A DNA stretch of 64,000 nucleotides, from NCBI GenBank assembly GCA_034766995.1, contig CM068317.1:7582501-7646500 (forward strand), read 5' to 3'. Shown here in pieces: positions 60,644 through 64,000 of this stretch; position 1 is the stretch's first letter, and each line of letters begins with the position of its first letter. Made by a program: the position numbers and the translations under genes. This stretch comes from Acanthacorydalis orientalis. Its lineage: Eukaryota; Arthropoda; Insecta; Megaloptera; Corydalidae. Below the pieces are notes generated by a model, which had not been told where the DNA came from, did not search any database, and saw only the letters and a list, made by a program, of their open reading frames with translations.

Positions 60644-62387
60644 AAACTTATGTTTTTGAACAGATTTTTTTTAAATAAATTCAAATTATAATTTAGATTT
60701 ACTGACAAATATGGGTATACACTCACTGATTTCATTCAAAAAAAATCTCTTATTCTAAAAAAATACGCATCTCTTATTTTTATTCACAAAATGTAAAAAA
60801 AAACACGAATTGTCTGTACGAATCTGACGCATAAAGAAAAAAGTGTTTATCATTCATATCACATATAATTGAATTTCGACTCGTATCTGTCAATCACTAA
60901 TCAACCATCATATACTACAATATTGTGTTTGTACGTGTACGCGTGTTCGATATACACAGTGGTTGTAGACTATCTTTCACGTACACGATACACTGCTGAC
61001 TTAATTATTGAATATTGATCCACAAACGCTATTCGAAACGTGATTCACTCCGTTAACTATTTGAATTTCAGTGAAACGAAACGCCATATGTGTGAATTGT
61101 ATATTTGATTACATGAAACGTAGACTTGTAATGTAAATAGTGTTGATCTATTAATGGTTCAATACAATTTAATATTTTTATTAAAAGCAATAAATGTTTG
61201 TAGTCAGGTTAATATGTCAAGTTGATAAGTATTTTTTAAAAATCAAGTTTAAGCCTCTGATGCATATATTTGAAAAAAAAATGTTAAAAAGTGTAATGAA
61301 CATGAATTTTCAATATTTGTAAAAATAAATTGTGTTTTTAAGATTTTCTGTTTCTATTATAATTCTACCTATACATGTTTAAACACCCCGAAGATGGCTT
61401 AAATACTGAAACCGGTTGTAATACAAATTTAGTGAATGATTTAGCGAATGAAGGAGAGATTTTTGAAAAAAATGATAACAATTAATCAAGTGTATTAAAA
61501 TTTATTTCTCGCCTAGATAAATTTTGTTTTAACATTGAAATTTTGTATAAAAAAAAGTTTAAAACAAAATTTGTCTGTTCTTTTGCTGTTTAAAAAAAAT
61601 CTTACAAGATTTTATATTATTTTTAATAGAAACAAGCTTATTGTTTTCTTTGATTTCAAATAAAACATACATTTCTACCGTAAAAAAATTTAATAAGAAA
61701 TATATTATAGTCACTATTTTACTATTAATAAAATTCATTTCATTATATGTGATATTTTATTAAAAAAATAGTGTAAATAATTAATTTTTCAGTTTCATAT
61801 ACATTATTTTATTTATAACACACAAAATAACTAGTGAGTTTATATGATTGAAAAAATTAAAGATATTTATTTTAAAATATTTATAAATATTTCAAAATAC
61901 TGTATAAGTAGAATCACAACCGAAATACTGTTTTTACTTTTTTAATATTTTGATTGAACAAGGATGTTATTTCATGATATATTATGACTGTATCAATTAC
62001 TAAATATATGTTACCAATAGATAATTACAATTTTTATTCTAGAGGTTTTTAAAATCGTTTAAAGTACAGCCTATAGAAAATCGTTTTTTTACTGAAAGAT
62101 AAAAATTCTCAATTCTATTTAATAAATATTGTTTAATACATTCACATATTGAGATTTTTGTCAACCACAAGTACCTTATGATTTCGTAATATTTTTTTTA
62201 TGAGTTAATACTTCCTTTTTGAAAAAAAGCTTAGATAAAAATTAAAATCAATTAAAATATAATCTTAATATTTCTTATGAAAAAATCATAAAGTGTCAAT
62301 CAAATTATTAATTATGTAACATGCATCATGTATTGCAAAAATACTTATTTTTTTAATTATTATGAACATAAATGTCTGTTAATAATA
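60644..62387. other. AT-rich DNA with a unique CpG-richer segment
   Basis: The segment 60880-61130 is less AT-rich and CpG-richer, without repeats or coding frame. Near 61386-61440, CCCCGAAGATGG and CTGAAACCGGTTGTAATAC resemble a motif often seen at insect repeat ends, but I cannot name the family. The rest is plain AT-rich sequence. Confidence 0.45.
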
Positions 62388-62922
62388 TTAAGTTGATAGA
62401 AAATAATTGCCCTTTATGACCTTCAAATTCATATATATTTTTTAATTTAAGTGATTTTAAGTGGTCCGCAACTGTTTGATAACTAATGCTTAATTTTTGA
62501 GCAAGCTCTCGAATTTGTGTGCATGGTTCTGATTTAACTAAAACCCTCAGTTGGTCGTTATGAACTGAAGAAGGAGTCCATGACCATCATCTTGGACTCG
62601 CATCAGCACGAAATTTTTGGAACTATTATACCGTACGTTCCTTAAAAGTACCCACACCAAAATCATCGATTAATTTGTGAGTGGTTTCTGCTGCACTCAT
62701 TCAAAAACTTTCCACGTATTTGCTTCTTTTCTATCTTTAAATCAATTGCCTGATTTGAAGCAAAAATTAATAATAAAACCAAAGTCAATGTTACCAAAAT
62801 AAAGACCGAAAAATGTACTTTAAAATGATATTGACATAAACATGATGAAATGATACTTTCATTAAAAAAATAATCTAAATATTAAGAAAACAAAAACCGA
62901 AAGTACTTTCCCAACAATCTAA
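62388..62922 (-). mobile_element. HTH-only mariner deletion derivative, copy 4
   Basis: The left end is TTAAGTTGATAGAAAATAAT and the right end contains CCGAAAGTACTTTCCCAACA, a degenerate form of the same termini. On the minus strand the HTH remnant reads as RELAQKLSISYQTV-like sequence, with the distal part LKSLKLKNIYEF joined directly to the 3' end. The catalytic domain is absent. It has the same layout as copy 1. Confidence 0.75.
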
Positions 62923-63189
62923 TATATTAATTTAAATAAATATTATCATTTGATATCAAGTTCTTCACACATGCAAAAATTGTAATATCTAAGTTCGGAT
63001 ATTTCTATTTTTCGATTCTATTTTAAATAATTATTTTCTCTGAAAACTATTTAGAGTTTATTATGTCATATAGCTAGAATGGTAATAATTGAATACGTAC
63101 ATTCATTTATTTGTTAAGAATTTAGCAATTTTATTTTCTAATAAAGAAAACAATTATTTTCTTTAGTAAGGATTTGACATTTAACTGCG

Positions 63190-63230
<41 letters not shown>

Positions 63231-64000
63231 ATACATATAAAAGTAACATCGACTCATTTATGTTACTAATATTTTTTTATTTTGAAAGATTATTGAACAT
63301 TAATTGAAAAAACAATCAAATGGAATCAAACACACCGTAATGAGGAGTTAAAATAGTAATGGGCTACAAATTCGTATCCAAAAAAGAATAATTATAACAA
63401 ACGAATTTCATTTTAGATATATGGTTGTGATAATATACACAATTACAGTTTCTAGAAAACTGATAATCTGATATACGATATCTGATATCTCGTATACAGA
63501 TTCTCCACGACTTTCATCGATTCTACATATTTGGAATCGTACGTATGTACTTTGGTAAATTAAATTTTGATTTAAAATTCATCACGAACATTTAATGAAC
63601 ATTTAATTATCATAAACATTTAATCAATAGATACAAATTTTCTGTATGAACTGTAAAGTAATAAGTACAGTATGTATTAAAAATAAATGTTTTAGATGAT
63701 TTTTAAAATTTATATTATTATTATTTTATACAGTAATATGCAGTACTTTATACAGTCAGATAAAGTGTTTGACATTACATGAAAGTATAGGGGTTATTTT
63801 TCTGTATGTGCCTGTACTTAATGTGTACTCTTAACACATTCAAAACTGACATCTTTATATAAAACCATCTACAGCAGCCGGCAACGTTTGTACAATTATA
63901 ATTAAAAATAAGTGAAACTGAAAAATATATAAATAAGAAAAATACCTTTCAGACAATTCTTATATTCTTACAATGTTTGCAAAAAAATTATCAAATAATA
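62923..64000. other. AT-rich non-coding DNA, right edge
   Basis: A TA/TATG array lies at about 63189-63240. A 32-bp imperfect palindrome at 63468-63499 is listed separately. No gene was seen. Confidence 0.6.
63468..63499. repeat. 32-bp imperfect palindrome
   Basis: CTG.TATACGA.ATATC on the left mirrors GATAT.TCGTATA.CAG on the right, with only a few mismatched positions. GATATC occurs twice around the centre. Confidence 0.75.

Noticed and set aside
1..64000. Prokaryotic-type features (operons, CRISPR arrays, riboswitches)
   Set aside because: The sequence is eukaryotic in character; the only regular repeats are microsatellites and transposons.

Overview
The window looks like nuclear DNA from an insect. 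It is extremely AT-rich (by eye about a quarter G+C or less), almost free of long reading frames, and punctuated every 1-2 kb by (TA)n microsatellites. It carries decayed mariner-superfamily, pogo/Tigger, hAT-like and non-LTR elements of kinds common in insects. A hymenopteran would fit the composition and the mariner types, but nothing here fixes the species. No operon, prokaryotic gene, rRNA, tRNA or CRISPR array is visible. Most open frames in the window are translations of TA repeats or chance frames in AT-rich DNA.

Only two stretches look like host coding sequence. One is a two-exon minus-strand gene at 45.9-46.8 kb. Joined across a 449-bp intron it gives a 153-residue F-box protein, presumably an SCF ubiquitin-ligase adaptor, with two CDK-type S/T-P-x-R sites in its tail. 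The other is a probable 3'-terminal coding exon on the plus strand at 27.36-27.47 kb, with a good splice acceptor, a stop codon and a more CpG-rich 3' UTR. Its gene was not recognised and its upstream exons were not found.

The rest is layered transposon debris. There are mariner pseudogenes at 0.9-1.6, 6.05-6.7, 19.4-20.7 and 49.1-49.8 kb, and a DUF4817-type Tc1/mariner element at 52.7-54.0 kb. Four copies of one ~0.55-kb mariner deletion derivative, which keeps only the helix-turn-helix half of the transposase, lie at 8.1, 22.6, 60.1 and 62.4 kb. A Tigger/pogo fragment is at 10.4-11.4 kb. A hAT-type MITE with near-perfect 8-bp target duplications is at 33.0 kb, and another terminal-inverted-repeat element is at 7.1-7.5 kb. 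Two 3' ends of the same non-LTR retrotransposon lie at 37.6-38.3 kb (+) and 54.4-54.6 kb (-). The most novel-looking item is a 1.1-kb unit at 50.10-51.20 kb. It is bounded by ~36-bp imperfect inverted repeats and encloses a 120-codon frame resembling the C-terminus of the DUF7869 group of arthropod proteins.

Several stretches are clearly less AT-rich and CpG-richer than their surroundings (1-400, 9.6-10.3, 23.64-24.3, 30.5-31.0, 51.8-52.05 and 60.9-61.13 kb). They are the best candidates for promoters, untranslated exons or conserved regulatory DNA. The genes do not form a pathway. The window is best read as long introns or intergenic DNA of neighbouring host genes, heavily colonised by TA-targeting transposons and TA microsatellites.
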